64,000 nucleotides of DNA from assembly GCF_036248255.1 (NCBI RefSeq), contig NZ_CP109178.1, positions 8,499,001-8,563,000 on the forward strand. The letters are read 5' to 3'. Every line of letters starts with the position of its first letter. The first letter of the stretch is position 1. This document shows, piece by piece, positions 45,570-54,868 of the stretch. The translations under genes were made by a program, and so were the position numbers. The notes below the pieces were generated by a model, which was given only the letters and a program-made list of their open reading frames with translations, was not told the DNA's origin and did not search any database. The DNA is from Streptomyces sp. NBC_01717. GTDB lineage: Bacteria; Actinomycetota; Actinomycetes; Streptomycetales; Streptomycetaceae.

Positions 45570-46874
45570 GTGCGCGACAGGAAGAGAGGCAGCCACCGCC
45601 GCGTGTCGACGTCACCCTGGAAGTACGTTGTGGCGACATGGCTCGCCGGCGTACTGGCGGCAGTCGGCCTGGGCGCCGTCTCGCCGGCGGGATCCGCTCT
45701 GCGTTCGTCACTGGGGTTGTCAGCCGGTGCGCTCGCCTGGGCCACATCGAGCATTACGGCCGTGAGCGCCCTCCTCGGCATCCCGGCGGGATGGTGGATC
45801 GTCCGCTTCGGCGCCCACCGGGCTCTGCCCTGGGGCCTGTTCGTCATGGCGGTTGCAACCGCCATCAGCGCGACCGCCGGATCCTGGGGTCTGCTGCTGG
45901 GGTCGCGTGTCGCGGAAGGAGTCGGCTACCTGCTGGTGTTCGTGGCGGGTCCGGTCGTAATCACCCGCATGACGCAGGGCGGCATCCGATCGGCGGCGCT
46001 CGCGTTGTGGGGCACGTGCGTTCCGATGGGCCTGGCCGTCGCCGCGGCCCTGGGCGGAGTCCTGGCATCTCAGTGGACGTGGAACCGATGGTTGGCCCTC
46101 ACCGCGCTCGGTCCCTTGATCATGGCCGGGGCGCTCACCGTCGTCCTGCCTCGGCTGCCGATGACACCCGTGCAGTACCCTCATCCCGCGGTCGGCACCT
46201 GGAATGGGGCACTGAGGCTCGGCGCGGCGTACGGAAGCCTGTCGCTGGTCGGCGTCGCTGTGGTGATGGTCCTCCCGCTCTACCTCACCGAGCACCGAGA
46301 GGTAACGCCGACTGTGGCCGGTACCGTGGTGGCACTCGTCTGCCTGGGTAGTGCGATCGGGGGGCTTGCCGCCAGTTGGCTGCTGCGGCGCGGCTGGGCC
46401 CTCTCCTCGCTCGTCCCGCTGGGCGTACTGATGCCGGTGGCCTGCCTCCCCGCCTTCTCGGCCGAATTCCCACTCGCGGTCAGCGGCGGCGCCGCCACGC
46501 TTGTTCTCCTCGTCGACGGACTGTTGATCTCCGCAGTCTTCGCTGCGGTCCCCGCTGCGGTGAGCCGTGCTGAGCATGTCGATGTCGCCAATGGCATCCT
46601 CAACCAACTCGGCAGTGTGGGAATGCTGATGGGACCACCGGTCTTCGGCCTGGCCATCGCTGCGGCGGGATGGGGCGCCGTCGCTGCCGCGACCTTCGTC
46701 TTCGGCGGACTTGGCACAGTCCTTCTGCTGAAGGGCGCCCGTACGTCCGCAACCTGCACTGCAGACGGCGTGTCCCGGTCGATCTACGCACCGGACGGTG
46801 TGGACGTGGGGGAGGGATCGGAGCCCTTACGGAAGGCGCCGGATGTCAGCAAGCCCAACCGCAACAGAATCTGA
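45570..46874 (+). CDS. MFS transporter in the GTP cyclohydrolase cassette
   Basis: GTG 45570 follows AAGGAG at six bases; 434 residues. Twelve membrane segments are apparent, starting KYVVATWLAGVLAAVGLGAV. An MFS motif-A-like loop GWWIVRFGAHRALPWG lies between TM2 and TM3. The C-terminal 40 residues are polar. It is 116 bases after the cyclohydrolase gene and 63 before the Nudix gene, so it probably exports or imports the cassette's product. Confidence 0.85.
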   Translation: MRDRKRGSHRRVSTSPWKYVVATWLAGVLAAVGLGAVSPAGSALRSSLGLSAGALAWATSSITAVSALLGIPAGWWIVRFGAHRALPWGLFVMAVATAISATAGSWGLLLGSRVAEGVGYLLVFVAGPVVITRMTQGGIRSAALALWGTCVPMGLAVAAALGGVLASQWTWNRWLALTALGPLIMAGALTVVLPRLPMTPVQYPHPAVGTWNGALRLGAAYGSLSLVGVAVVMVLPLYLTEHREVTPTVAGTVVALVCLGSAIGGLAASWLLRRGWALSSLVPLGVLMPVACLPAFSAEFPLAVSGGAATLVLLVDGLLISAVFAAVPAAVSRAEHVDVANGILNQLGSVGMLMGPPVFGLAIAAAGWGAVAAATFVFGGLGTVLLLKGARTSATCTADGVSRSIYAPDGVDVGEGSEPLRKAPDVSKPNRNRI

Positions 46875-46937
46875 CCGAGCCACGGCTGTGGGGGTTCCCG
46901 AATGCTGACGGCGGCCTTCTCCTTGAAAGGGGACAGG

Positions 46938-47606
46938 ATGAAAATCGACTTCCTCCCGCTGCAGGACAACACCTGTGGCGAGTACTGCCTGTACTGCCAC
47001 GCCGAGACCGTCGAATGGATCGTCGTGGACGGAAGGAAACGGTGCACCTGCGGTTCGTGCGGCCGCGAGGCCGGAAGAGCCGTCGTCGTCGATCCCCGCA
47101 TCTGCTGGTGGACCGATTCAGACGGCGAGTACTGGCATGAGAGCGCCGGCGTATTCGTACGTGACCCACGAGGGAGATTTCTCTTCTTCCAGAGAACTGC
47201 CTTTCCCTACCGTCTGACCGTACCCGCAGGCCATGTTGAACGCGGAGAGGACCCCAAGCGCGCGGCAGCGCGGGAGCTCTGGGAGGAAGTAGGAATCCGC
47301 GACGCGCACGGGGACCTCCGGCTCGTTGCGGACGAGCATCTCAACGGAGACATGTGCAGAAGGGGCTCCGACGCCCATCGTTGGCACGCCTATCTGCTGG
47401 ACGTCGACGACCACCGGGCAGCTGGAACTCAGGGGGAATTGACCGTGAACGAGGAAGGTGAGGAGCCCCTCTGGCTCACTCTCGACCAAGCACTCTCCTC
47501 CCAGCCGACGTTCGCCGTGGAACACATCATCGATCGGTATTCCAACAGACTCCTGCACGCCGTCGGGCGCACCTCCGGGGAGGGGACTGTGAAGCGAACG
47601 GTGTAA
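46938..47606 (+). CDS. Nudix hydrolase with N-terminal zinc ribbon
   Basis: ATG 46938 follows AAAGGGGACAG; 222 residues. An N-terminal zinc-ribbon-like region has Cys13, Cys17, Cys20, Cys36, Cys38 and Cys41. The Nudix box spans 98-120 (GHVERGEDPKRAAARELWEE and then VGI), complete in the G-x5-E-x7-REUxEExGU pattern. Nudix enzymes cleave nucleoside-diphosphate-like bonds; one known role is removing pyrophosphate from dihydroneopterin triphosphate. That would follow directly from the cyclohydrolase two genes upstream (inference). Confidence 0.85.
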   Translation: MKIDFLPLQDNTCGEYCLYCHAETVEWIVVDGRKRCTCGSCGREAGRAVVVDPRICWWTDSDGEYWHESAGVFVRDPRGRFLFFQRTAFPYRLTVPAGHVERGEDPKRAAARELWEEVGIRDAHGDLRLVADEHLNGDMCRRGSDAHRWHAYLLDVDDHRAAGTQGELTVNEEGEEPLWLTLDQALSSQPTFAVEHIIDRYSNRLLHAVGRTSGEGTVKRTV

Positions 47607-48029
47607 CTCCTGATCATGGAAGATGCGCCGGTGACCAGTAACAAAACCTATGCTTGTCGAGGTGGCTGTTGAACCCGGATCCACCGGCGCGGAGTGATCG
47701 TTTCGGAGGTGTTCCGGTCGTCGGGTGGATGATCTGCGGGTCGGGGCAGGGGGCGGCCGCTGGTCTGCCCAGCGCCCCCGGCCCCCGACCCGAGGCGCGC
47801 TCGCGGATCCGCAGGGGCGGAGCACTTCTCATCCGTGTGTCCGCGCCGGGGGCGGCGGTCGTGGTGGCGGTCTCGCCGGCCCGGGCCGTGCTGCTGCTCG
47901 AGACGGTCCGTCGACGTGATCCGGCGGAGATTTCGTGAAAAGCCGGGTGTCGCCCCCGCGGCAAGCAGAGCATTCCGAGTGCGAACCGTCATGTACCGGA
48001 TTTCCGACATCTCACCATAGGAGTTGCGG
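47607..48029. other. Intergenic stretch before the small secreted protein
   Basis: About 420 bases. A plus-strand frame at 47654-47938 is open but has no start context or family. It presumably contains the promoter for the secreted protein. Confidence 0.4.
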
Positions 48030-48506
48030 ATGAAGCGTTTACGGAGAACACAACTGCTGGGCCTCGGTGTCATGGCACTGTTGCTCGGTCTGGTCGCCGC
48101 CCCGACCGCGCAGGCGGCACCGGCCGAGGCAGCTGCCGCTGCCCCCACGGCCGTCGAGTGCAGCGGCAGCTGGGACGGCAAGACGTACTGGGCCCAGAGC
48201 CCTTCAGGGCGCAACGGGGGCGGTTACGCGCGCACCTACTGGAACGCCTCGACGAAGCGGAACTGCGCGAAGTTCTGGTCCAGCCCCTACGACGGCCTGG
48301 CGTCGAACATCAAGCTGTACCTCCATGACGAGAGCGGCGACTATGTCGCCGACCCGCCGCAGGAGCACCCGGTCAACTACCACTACTACGCCGGGCCGCT
48401 CTACACCTGGTTCGACGCGACCAGTGAGTGCATCCACCTGAGCGGCTCGCTGGTCCGGGGCGGGGTGACGTACACCCTCAGCACCCCGGACATCCGGTGC
48501 GGCTGA
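48030..48506 (+). CDS. Small secreted protein, unknown function
   Basis: ATG 48030 has GGAG seven bases upstream; 158 residues. Signal peptide MKRLRRTQLLGLGVMALLLG with cleavage near AQA-AP. The mature part, about 120 residues, is rich in Tyr, Trp and Gly and has four Cys (VECSGSW, KRNCAKF, SECIHL, IRCG), probably two disulfides. No family recognised. Single gene. Confidence 0.75.
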   Translation: MKRLRRTQLLGLGVMALLLGLVAAPTAQAAPAEAAAAAPTAVECSGSWDGKTYWAQSPSGRNGGGYARTYWNASTKRNCAKFWSSPYDGLASNIKLYLHDESGDYVADPPQEHPVNYHYYAGPLYTWFDATSECIHLSGSLVRGGVTYTLSTPDIRCG

Positions 48507-48681
48507 TCCGCCGTTGCTGAATCTGTCCGGGCTGGCATCGGGCTCCGGCGGATCCAGCCGGCCCGCCGGAGCCCTACGGGCTGCGCTGCCTGCCCCGGGT
48601 TCCCTGCCACCAGCCGGCGGCGGGGAGCCCGGGGGAGTAGTGGTCACAAGTACCGGAGCGCGGGCGAGGGCCTCCGTGTGG

Positions 48682-48770
48682 TCTTGGTCGAGAGCCCGTC
48701 TACCAGGAGCTCGTCGTTGCGCAGGAGCGTCCAACTTGCGGTCGGCATCGGGATATTGGAGGGCGTTCAC
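48682..48770 (-). repeat. 89-bp inverted repeat, left flank of the kinase/WD40 operon
   Basis: The complement begins GTGAACGCCCTCCAATATCC and matches 54780-54868 at 80 of 89 positions with no gaps. On this strand an internal ATG opens MPTASWTLLRNDELLVDG, matching the IS5-type scar at the other end. It lies 11 bases past the end of the operon's last gene. Confidence 0.8.
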
Positions 48771-48781
48771 GGTGGCTTTCC

Positions 48782-49501
48782 TCAGCCCGGCACTTCCAGC
48801 TCGATATCGCCGATCCGGCTGCTCAGTCGCCGGTCGGACCGGGTCCCGATCCTTCGGGCGCCTTTCAGGTTTTTCACAAAGGCCTTGCGCTGGGCCGGGC
48901 TCACAGAACGCCAGCGCAGCTCAAGGACCGGGCGCACCGGCGGGATGAGCTCCCGCACCCGCTCGTCGACCTGGGCGAGGCGGGTCTCGTAATCGTCGTC
49001 CGGCCGATAGACCAGATCGAGGTCGACCGACGGCTCGGTGCCGCCGGCCTGGTGGTGACAGGCCGTGAGCCAGCGGGCGATCCAGTCGAGCGCGATCCGC
49101 ACCGTGGAAGAGATCTGCTCCTGCCACTCGCCGAGGTAAGGCGCGTTCACCGACTCCGCGGTCACTTCCTCCGGCATCACGATCAGCCCACGGACGGCGG
49201 TTCCGAGCAGCTCGACGTGGATGCGCGGCCACCAGCCGCTCGCGTCGATCCGGAAGCGGGGAAAGCGCCCCGCCATGCCGATCCCCGTCCGCAGCTGAGC
49301 CCAGTTCATCGCATCTACCGGTGGCCGGTCGGGCGTGTACGGCCCGGTCGTCCGATGCCCGAGCTGACTGGCGCGCATCATGAACACGGCCGCGAACTCG
49401 TCGCCTCGCAACGTCATGCTCACGGGGAAGAACGCCCCGACCTCGCCCATGAATACCGTGCCGGTGATCAGGGCTTCGATACTGGACCGATCCGGGATCA
49501 T
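48782..49501 (-). CDS. Hypothetical protein coupled to the kinase/WD40 gene
   Basis: ATG 49501 overlaps the kinase stop (ATGA); 239 residues. Two halves are visible. Residues 1-100 (LITGTVFMGEVGAFFPVSMT, PRFRIDASGWWPRIHVELLG) look like a beta-rich sensor-like fold. The second half (YLGEWQEQISSTVRIALDWI, then SVSPAQRKAFVKNLKGARR) is helical and basic. No family recognised. Strict coupling suggests a stoichiometric partner of the kinase. Confidence 0.75.
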   Translation of the reverse strand: MIPDRSSIEALITGTVFMGEVGAFFPVSMTLRGDEFAAVFMMRASQLGHRTTGPYTPDRPPVDAMNWAQLRTGIGMAGRFPRFRIDASGWWPRIHVELLGTAVRGLIVMPEEVTAESVNAPYLGEWQEQISSTVRIALDWIARWLTACHHQAGGTEPSVDLDLVYRPDDDYETRLAQVDERVRELIPPVRPVLELRWRSVSPAQRKAFVKNLKGARRIGTRSDRRLSSRIGDIELEVPG

Positions 49502-52500
49502 CGCCGCCTCCTCCATCGTCGCCGCGCCGGCTTCTCCGGCGCCGGCCCCCTCACGCTGTCCAGTTCGGTCTCGACGGCGAGCGTGTCCGGGTGGTCGTCG
49601 CCCAGCCGCAGCCGCCGTTTCGCCAGCACCTCGCGCAGGACTGGCTCGGCGTCGCCCGGTCGCCCGAGCCGGTGGTGCACGCGCGCCAGCCCCACCCGGG
49701 CGTCGAGCGTCCGGCCGTCGTCGCGGCCGAAGCGCATCACGAGTCGGGGCAGCAGGTCGTCGTACATCCGTTCCGCTTCCGCCTGCTCTCCGCTCGCGGA
49801 GAGCAGGGACGCGAGCGCCGCGGTCGCCTCCAGGGTGGCCGGGTGGTCCGGCCCCAGGTCCTGTGCGCGCTCTCCGGTCACCGCCCGGACCAGCGCCAGG
49901 GCCTCCGGCTCCCGGTGCAGATCGGTGAGGACCGCGGCCCAGCCGAGCATCGCGCCCTGGGTTTCGACGTGCCCGGCGTCCCAGAGGTGGGAGCGGACGT
50001 CGACGACGAGTTGCCACGTGTGCTCGGCCGCGGCCAGTTCGCCCTCGCGGTGCAGGACCGGGGCGGCCTCGGCGAGCGTGACGAGGTCGTCCTGGAGCTG
50101 GTCGGCGAAGTAACCGGCCCAGAACTCCTCGGACCGGTTCAGCTCTGTCTCCGGCCGCAGCAGCAGAGCGAGCCGTTCGGCCGTGCTCGGTATTTGTGTG
50201 GGCTCCCGGGTTGCCGCGTCCTCCGCCACGAAGCGCACGTACAGCCGATAGCCGGTGTCGGTGCGCGAAAGGATCTTGTCCAGTTCGTCGGCGAGCTCCA
50301 GGGTGCGGGTGACGGCGTGCCGTTGCCGGTCGCCGAGGCGGGCGAACACCTCGACGAGCGCCGGGCGGCTGTCATTGCGGGAAGGCAGCGGAACGTCGAC
50401 CTCGGCCCGCAGCTCGTCGAGCGCGGGCTCGGCCTCCGGCCGCAGGGAGCCGGTCGCCGAGCCGAAGTCGTACTCCCAGTCCAGGGCCCAGGTCAGCAGA
50501 CGCCCGCTCTCGTCGCCGGCCAGGAGCAGGGCGCCGTCCGGGGCCAGCGCGACGTGCGTGACCGCGTGCGAAAAGCCGGTGAAGGCGCGCAGCTGCCGGC
50601 CGGTCGTGAGGTCCCACAACCGGGCCTTCCGGTCCTCCCCGCCCGACGCCGCGAGCCGGAAGTCCGGTGTGACGGCCAGGCTTCGCACGATGCCGGTGTG
50701 CCCGGCCAGGACGTGGACGCATCGAGCACCCACGACGTCCCACAGCCGGACGGTGCCGTCCACCGAGCAGGACAGCAGCAGCCGGGCGTCCGGGCTCGGC
50801 AGGACGTCGACCACGGCGTCCGCGTGCCCGGTGAGCACCACCTCGCACTCCCCGTCGGCGGTCCGCCAGACCCGCACCGAGGCGTCGGCGCCACCGGTGA
50901 CCACGAACCGGCTGTCGTCGCTCAGGCGCGCGGCGCCGATCCACTCGTCGTGCCCGCGCAGCACCCACCGGAGCTCGCCTTCGCGCAGATCCCAGATCTT
51001 CACGCTGACGTCCTGGCCGCGAGATAGCCCGTAGCGGTGATCAGCGCTGACGGCCACGTCCAGCACCGCCCCCGAGTGCGCCTCCCAGCGCCCGATGGTC
51101 CGGCCGCTGCCGATGTCCCAGGCCGCGACCAGGCCGTCGACGGTTCCCGAGAGAGCCACCTGGCCGTCCTCGCTGACCGCGACGTAGTACACGTGGTCGC
51201 GGGGGCTGGTGAACAGCTGGACGATCCGCCTGTCGCGCGGGTGCCAGGCGACGACCCGGCCGTCCTCGCCCCCGGACACCGCGAGCCGGCCGTCGGCGGT
51301 CATCGCCACGGCGCTGATGTGGCCGGTGTGCAGGCTGAGCGTGTGCAGCAGCTGCCCGGTCTCGACGTCGAAGACCCACGCTTCGGCGGCGTCCCCGGCG
51401 CGGGCGAGCGCGGTGGGGCTGCGGCCGCTGAACTCCAGGGCCCACGACCGGCCGTCCTCCGGGACGATCCGGCCCGCGGACCAGGCGTCGGCGAGCACGG
51501 ACCGGCGGCCGAGGGCGCCGAGCCGGCGCCAGAGGCGCACCGGCTCGGCGTGGCGCCGATGCCCGGGCAGCGCGCGAGCGGCGCGGATCCGGCCGGCCGC
51601 CTCGTCGAGCCGCCCGGCACCGGCCAGCGTGGCTGCCTCCGCCAGCAGCGCGGCCGCCCGGGCGGCGGTGGCGGCGACGTCCGGGGCTTCATGTGGGCGG
51701 ACGTAACTCCACGGGGCCGGCGGCCCCGCAGGCGGCAGGTGCCACACCCGAACGGACTTCCCCTCGGCGGTCACGGCGACCCGACCGGCCGCGCTCAGCA
51801 CGACCTCCTTGGTGTCGGGCGCCGGGTCCAGGGACAGGCGGCACCGGCCACTGCTCAGGTCCCACACCCGCGACGGCTCGTCGCGGCCGCCGCTGGAGAA
51901 GCCGACCGTGCCGTCCAGGTTGACGGCGATCCGGCCGTGGCCGGTCTTCAGCTCCCGCCGGGGTTCGCCGGATTCGAGATCGACCAACCGGACGTCGGTG
52001 CTGCCGAGGCCGACCACGGCGAGGCGGCCGTCGCCGCTGAACCGCGCCCCCATCAGGGTGCGGTCGAACCGGTGCACCAGCTCGCCCGTGCGGACGTCGT
52101 ACACGGAGTTCGTGTGGCGCTGGTAGTCGATGACGGAGCACAGCGTGCCCTGGGCACCGAGGACGTCCGCCTTGTTCTCGAACTGCCGGACGTCCAGGGG
52201 TTCGCGCGTCTCGAGGTCCCAGGTGACGGTTTCCCCTTCGAAGCCGCTGGTTACCGCGTGCCGCTGGTCCGCCGTCAGCGCGACGAGGCCCACCCAGCTG
52301 GGGTGGCCGGGCAGCTCGAACCCGGCCGCGGCTTCGAGGTCGAGCACGAGCGCCCGCCCGATTCCCCCGCCGACTACCACGAGCTGTCCGTCGTCGCGCA
52401 CCGCCAGGGCCGAGGCGCTGTACTTCTCGAGCTCGAACTGTTGCCGGCACTCCTTCGCCGCGACGTCCCAGATTCGCAGCCCGCCGGAGCGGTCGGCCGA

Positions 52501-53841
52501 GACCGCGACCTGGCCGTCCGGGGTCAGCGCGAGGGCGGCGATCCCGTCTTCGTGCTCCCCCGGCAGGACCGACTGCGCGGGGGCGGGTGCGTACTCGACC
52601 GACGCGAGCGCGGCGGCGATCTGCGGATCGCCGGGCGTCCGCGCGACCGCGTCCCGCAGCAGCGCGGCCGCCGCGACCGGATCGCCGCGTTCCCGATGCA
52701 CCAGCGCGAGCAGGTATGCCCCCACACCGTCACCCGGATCCCCGAACCGCACGGACTCCAGTTCGTCGACCATCTCGGCGTCGGTGATCACCCCGGTCCG
52801 CCACCGGTGCAGCCCGCGGTTGCAGCGGGCGTGCAGGTGGTGCGGATCCGCCCGCAGAGCCCTGGTCCACAGCTCCTCGGCGCTGTCGCGGCGGCCGAGG
52901 TCCAGCATGGACAGCGCGTGGTTGGACAAGCCGTCGGCGAGCAGATCGGCCGCCGCCGGGGTGCGCCGGGGATACGGGCCGACTTCCCGCTCGTGCACCC
53001 GGATCAAGCGCTCCGCGAGCGGCCCGAGCCGGCCAGGACGCGCGGCCGGGTCCTCGGTGAAGCACTCGCGCAGCACGTCCGCCACCTCGACCGGCACCGG
53101 CAGGACCGCGCCCAGGGCCCCGGAGCGGGCGAGCCCGTCGAAGAAGCCACCCGCCGTGGTCCCGTCCGTAACCGGTTGCTTGCCAAGGAACATCTCGAGG
53201 ACGGTGACCGCCCAGGACCAGACGTCCGTGGCCGTCGTGAGCCCGTCCGGCGACCGCGCCTGTTCGGGCGAGCAGTACTCGCGAGTCAGGCCGCCGCGGC
53301 TGACGAACGGATCCGCGTCCCCGGCGTCCTCCCCGGTGGCAATGCGGGCCCGGGCCATGCCGAAGTCGGTGACCTTGACCGTGCCGTCCCGGGTGAGCAT
53401 CACGTTGGCGGGCTTGACGTCCTGGTGCACGACCCCGTTCTCGTGCCCGTGGTCGAGCCCCCACGCGGACTGGATGGCGACGTCCAGCAGCGATCCCAGG
53501 GGGTCGCTCCCGTAGAGGCTCCGGCTCCGGACGGCTTCGGCCAGGCTGCCGCCGTCCGCCCACTCCGCGAAGACCCGAGGCACGCCGTCGAGGGTGCGGA
53601 CGTAGACGCAGTTCGCGATGTGCGGGTGCAGACCCAGCCCGACCCACACCTCGGCTTCCCGTTCGAAGTCCCGGATCCCGTCCGGCGAACGGACCACGGC
53701 CCGGCGCGGCGTCTTCACCGCCAGGTCGATGTCCCAGCCGCGGTGCCGGACCCGGTGCACCAGCCCCATGCCGCCGGCGCGCACCACGTCCAGGACCTCG
53801 TAGAGGCCGAGGATCACGTCACCGCGGCGCCACGTCGCCAT
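49498..53841 (-). CDS. Giant Ser/Thr protein kinase with TPR and WD40 repeats (1447 aa)
   Basis: ATG 53841 is five bases after the upstream stop. Kinase domain about 1-270: GGMGLV loop, Lys in DLAVKTPR, HQDVKPANV (Arg of HRD replaced by Gln), TDFGMA, and SPEQA. TPR-like helices follow at about 280-430. A first WD40 propeller runs from about 435 to 730 (LRIWDVAAKE, VTWDLETRE), a helical linker follows, and a second WD40 propeller spans about 790-1130 (VRVWRTADGE, VRLWDVVGA, ARLWDLTTGR). The C-terminal 300 residues hold TPR/kinesin-light-chain-like repeats ending in basic RRRWRRRR. No membrane helix. Such proteins act as scaffolded signalling kinases; WD40/TPR kinases are also found in actinobacterial conflict systems. 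Confidence 0.9.
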   Translation of the reverse strand: MATWRRGDVILGLYEVLDVVRAGGMGLVHRVRHRGWDIDLAVKTPRRAVVRSPDGIRDFEREAEVWVGLGLHPHIANCVYVRTLDGVPRVFAEWADGGSLAEAVRSRSLYGSDPLGSLLDVAIQSAWGLDHGHENGVVHQDVKPANVMLTRDGTVKVTDFGMARARIATGEDAGDADPFVSRGGLTREYCSPEQARSPDGLTTATDVWSWAVTVLEMFLGKQPVTDGTTAGGFFDGLARSGALGAVLPVPVEVADVLRECFTEDPAARPGRLGPLAERLIRVHEREVGPYPRRTPAAADLLADGLSNHALSMLDLGRRDSAEELWTRALRADPHHLHARCNRGLHRWRTGVITDAEMVDELESVRFGDPGDGVGAYLLALVHRERGDPVAAAALLRDAVARTPGDPQIAAALASVEYAPAPAQSVLPGEHEDGIAALALTPDGQVAVSADRSGGLRIWDVAAKECRQQFELEKYSASALAVRDDGQLVVVGGGIGRALVLDLEAAAGFELPGHPSWVGLVALTADQRHAVTSGFEGETVTWDLETREPLDVRQFENKADVLGAQGTLCSVIDYQRHTNSVYDVRTGELVHRFDRTLMGARFSGDGRLAVVGLGSTDVRLVDLESGEPRRELKTGHGRIAVNLDGTVGFSSGGRDEPSRVWDLSSGRCRLSLDPAPDTKEVVLSAAGRVAVTAEGKSVRVWHLPPAGPPAPWSYVRPHEAPDVAATAARAAALLAEAATLAGAGRLDEAAGRIRAARALPGHRRHAEPVRLWRRLGALGRRSVLADAWSAGRIVPEDGRSWALEFSGRSPTALARAGDAAEAWVFDVETGQLLHTLSLHTGHISAVAMTADGRLAVSGGEDGRVVAWHPRDRRIVQLFTSPRDHVYYVAVSEDGQVALSGTVDGLVAAWDIGSGRTIGRWEAHSGAVLDVAVSADHRYGLSRGQDVSVKIWDLREGELRWVLRGHDEWIGAARLSDDSRFVVTGGADASVRVWRTADGECEVVLTGHADAVVDVLPSPDARLLLSCSVDGTVRLWDVVGARCVHVLAGHTGIVRSLAVTPDFRLAASGGEDRKARLWDLTTGRQLRAFTGFSHAVTHVALAPDGALLLAGDESGRLLTWALDWEYDFGSATGSLRPEAEPALDELRAEVDVPLPSRNDSRPALVEVFARLGDRQRHAVTRTLELADELDKILSRTDTGYRLYVRFVAEDAATREPTQIPSTAERLALLLRPETELNRSEEFWAGYFADQLQDDLVTLAEAAPVLHREGELAAAEHTWQLVVDVRSHLWDAGHVETQGAMLGWAAVLTDLHREPEALALVRAVTGERAQDLGPDHPATLEATAALASLLSASGEQAEAERMYDDLLPRLVMRFGRDDGRTLDARVGLARVHHRLGRPGDAEPVLREVLAKRRLRLGDDHPDTLAVETELDSVRGPAPEKPARRRWRRRR

Positions 53842-53846
53842 CGCGG

Positions 53847-54509
53847 TCAGTCGACGATGGCGACGTACACCGGCGTCCCGAGCAGCACCGACCTGGCTGT
53901 ACCGTCCGGGCTGTCGCCGTGCAGCAGGCGCTTGGCCACGAACTCGACGTTCTGCGCCGGCCACCGCAGGCTCGCCACGGCGCCCTGCACCCGGGCGAGC
54001 GCGGCGCGATCGGCCCGGTCGAGGTCGCCGTCCACCGCGTCGGCGACGTACTCGTCCTCCAGGTCCGAGGTGACTCCCAGCCCGTCGAGCATCGACGACA
54101 TCATCGAGCGCCCCACCCCGTGCGCCGCGGCGTCCGGCACGGAGTCGAGCACGTGCTTGTACGAGCCGCCCAGCCCGACGACGGTATCCTCGCTCCGCCC
54201 GCCGAAGAACACCAGCGAGGACGTGGGATCGGCGGGGAACGCCCCCCAGCGCATCGGCAGCAACCCCCAGAAGAACTGACCCGGCTCGTCCACCGAGCCC
54301 AGATCACCGTGATCGCGAAGGTACCCGACGACGGTCTCCAGCCGGCCGATCCGGTCGCCGGACGGGCCCTCGGTCGTTCGCTTCGCCGACAGCACCGTGA
54401 GATTCACGCCCAGCTCCGTCTGGCGCTTCGCCCCGAACCTGGGGTCGATCTGCGGCAACAGCATGTCGATCTTGCTGTCGCTGACGTAAACGTAGTAGCT
54501 GAACGACAT
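53847..54509 (-). CDS. DUF7019-like protein, first gene of the kinase/WD40 operon
   Basis: ATG 54509 follows GGGAGC; 220 residues opening MSFSYYVYVSDSKIDMLLPQ and then IDPRFGAKR. Further marks: a VGYLRDHGDLGSVDEPGQFF stretch, WGLLPMRWGAFP, SLVFFGGRSEDTVVGLGG and a late FVAKRLLHGDSPDG. I associate this pattern with DUF7019, an actinobacterial family of unknown function; confirmation needs a profile search. It is followed by the kinase after five bases. Confidence 0.7.
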   Translation of the reverse strand: MSFSYYVYVSDSKIDMLLPQIDPRFGAKRQTELGVNLTVLSAKRTTEGPSGDRIGRLETVVGYLRDHGDLGSVDEPGQFFWGLLPMRWGAFPADPTSSLVFFGGRSEDTVVGLGGSYKHVLDSVPDAAAHGVGRSMMSSMLDGLGVTSDLEDEYVADAVDGDLDRADRAALARVQGAVASLRWPAQNVEFVAKRLLHGDSPDGTARSVLLGTPVYVAIVD

Positions 54510-54779
54510 TGCCAGCTCCCTCCCAGGCATTGACCTGCCCCAGCGTAGCGATCGCGGCCCAACGCGAGCCATCAGATGCGTGGGTCGGGCACCGTGAGGT
54601 TGCGGTGCCCTCGCTCCGATCGGGATGACGCACATTCAGGAGACCAGTCGCGATCACGCAAAGGCCCTGGGGAACTGGCTGTGTTCGGCGCGGGCTGCCG
54701 AGTTCAAGCGGGCCGTCGTCAAGGATGATCCAGGTTGAATAGTCATGTGCGACTTTGGGGAAAGTGGGGCCGAACATCA
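54510..54779. other. Upstream region of the kinase/WD40 operon
   Basis: About 270 bases, likely holding the operon promoter. No palindrome stood out. It ends at the 89-bp inverted repeat. Confidence 0.4.
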
Positions 54780-54868
54780 GTGAACGCTTTCCAACATCCT
54801 GATGCCGACTGCAAGTTGGACGCTCCTGCGCAAGGACGAGCTCCTGGTGGACGGGTTCTCGGCCAAGA
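54780..54868 (+). repeat. 89-bp inverted repeat, right flank of the kinase/WD40 operon
   Basis: Begins GTGAACGCTTTCCAACATCC and matches the complement of 48682-48770 at 80 of 89 positions without gaps. The two copies face outward and enclose the three-gene operon (48782-54509) and its promoter. Confidence 0.8.

Noticed and set aside
51037..54279. A 1080-codon open frame on the plus strand
   Set aside because: It is antisense to the kinase/WD40 gene, has no domain sense (Arg/Pro/Val-rich), and arises from high-GC codon bias.
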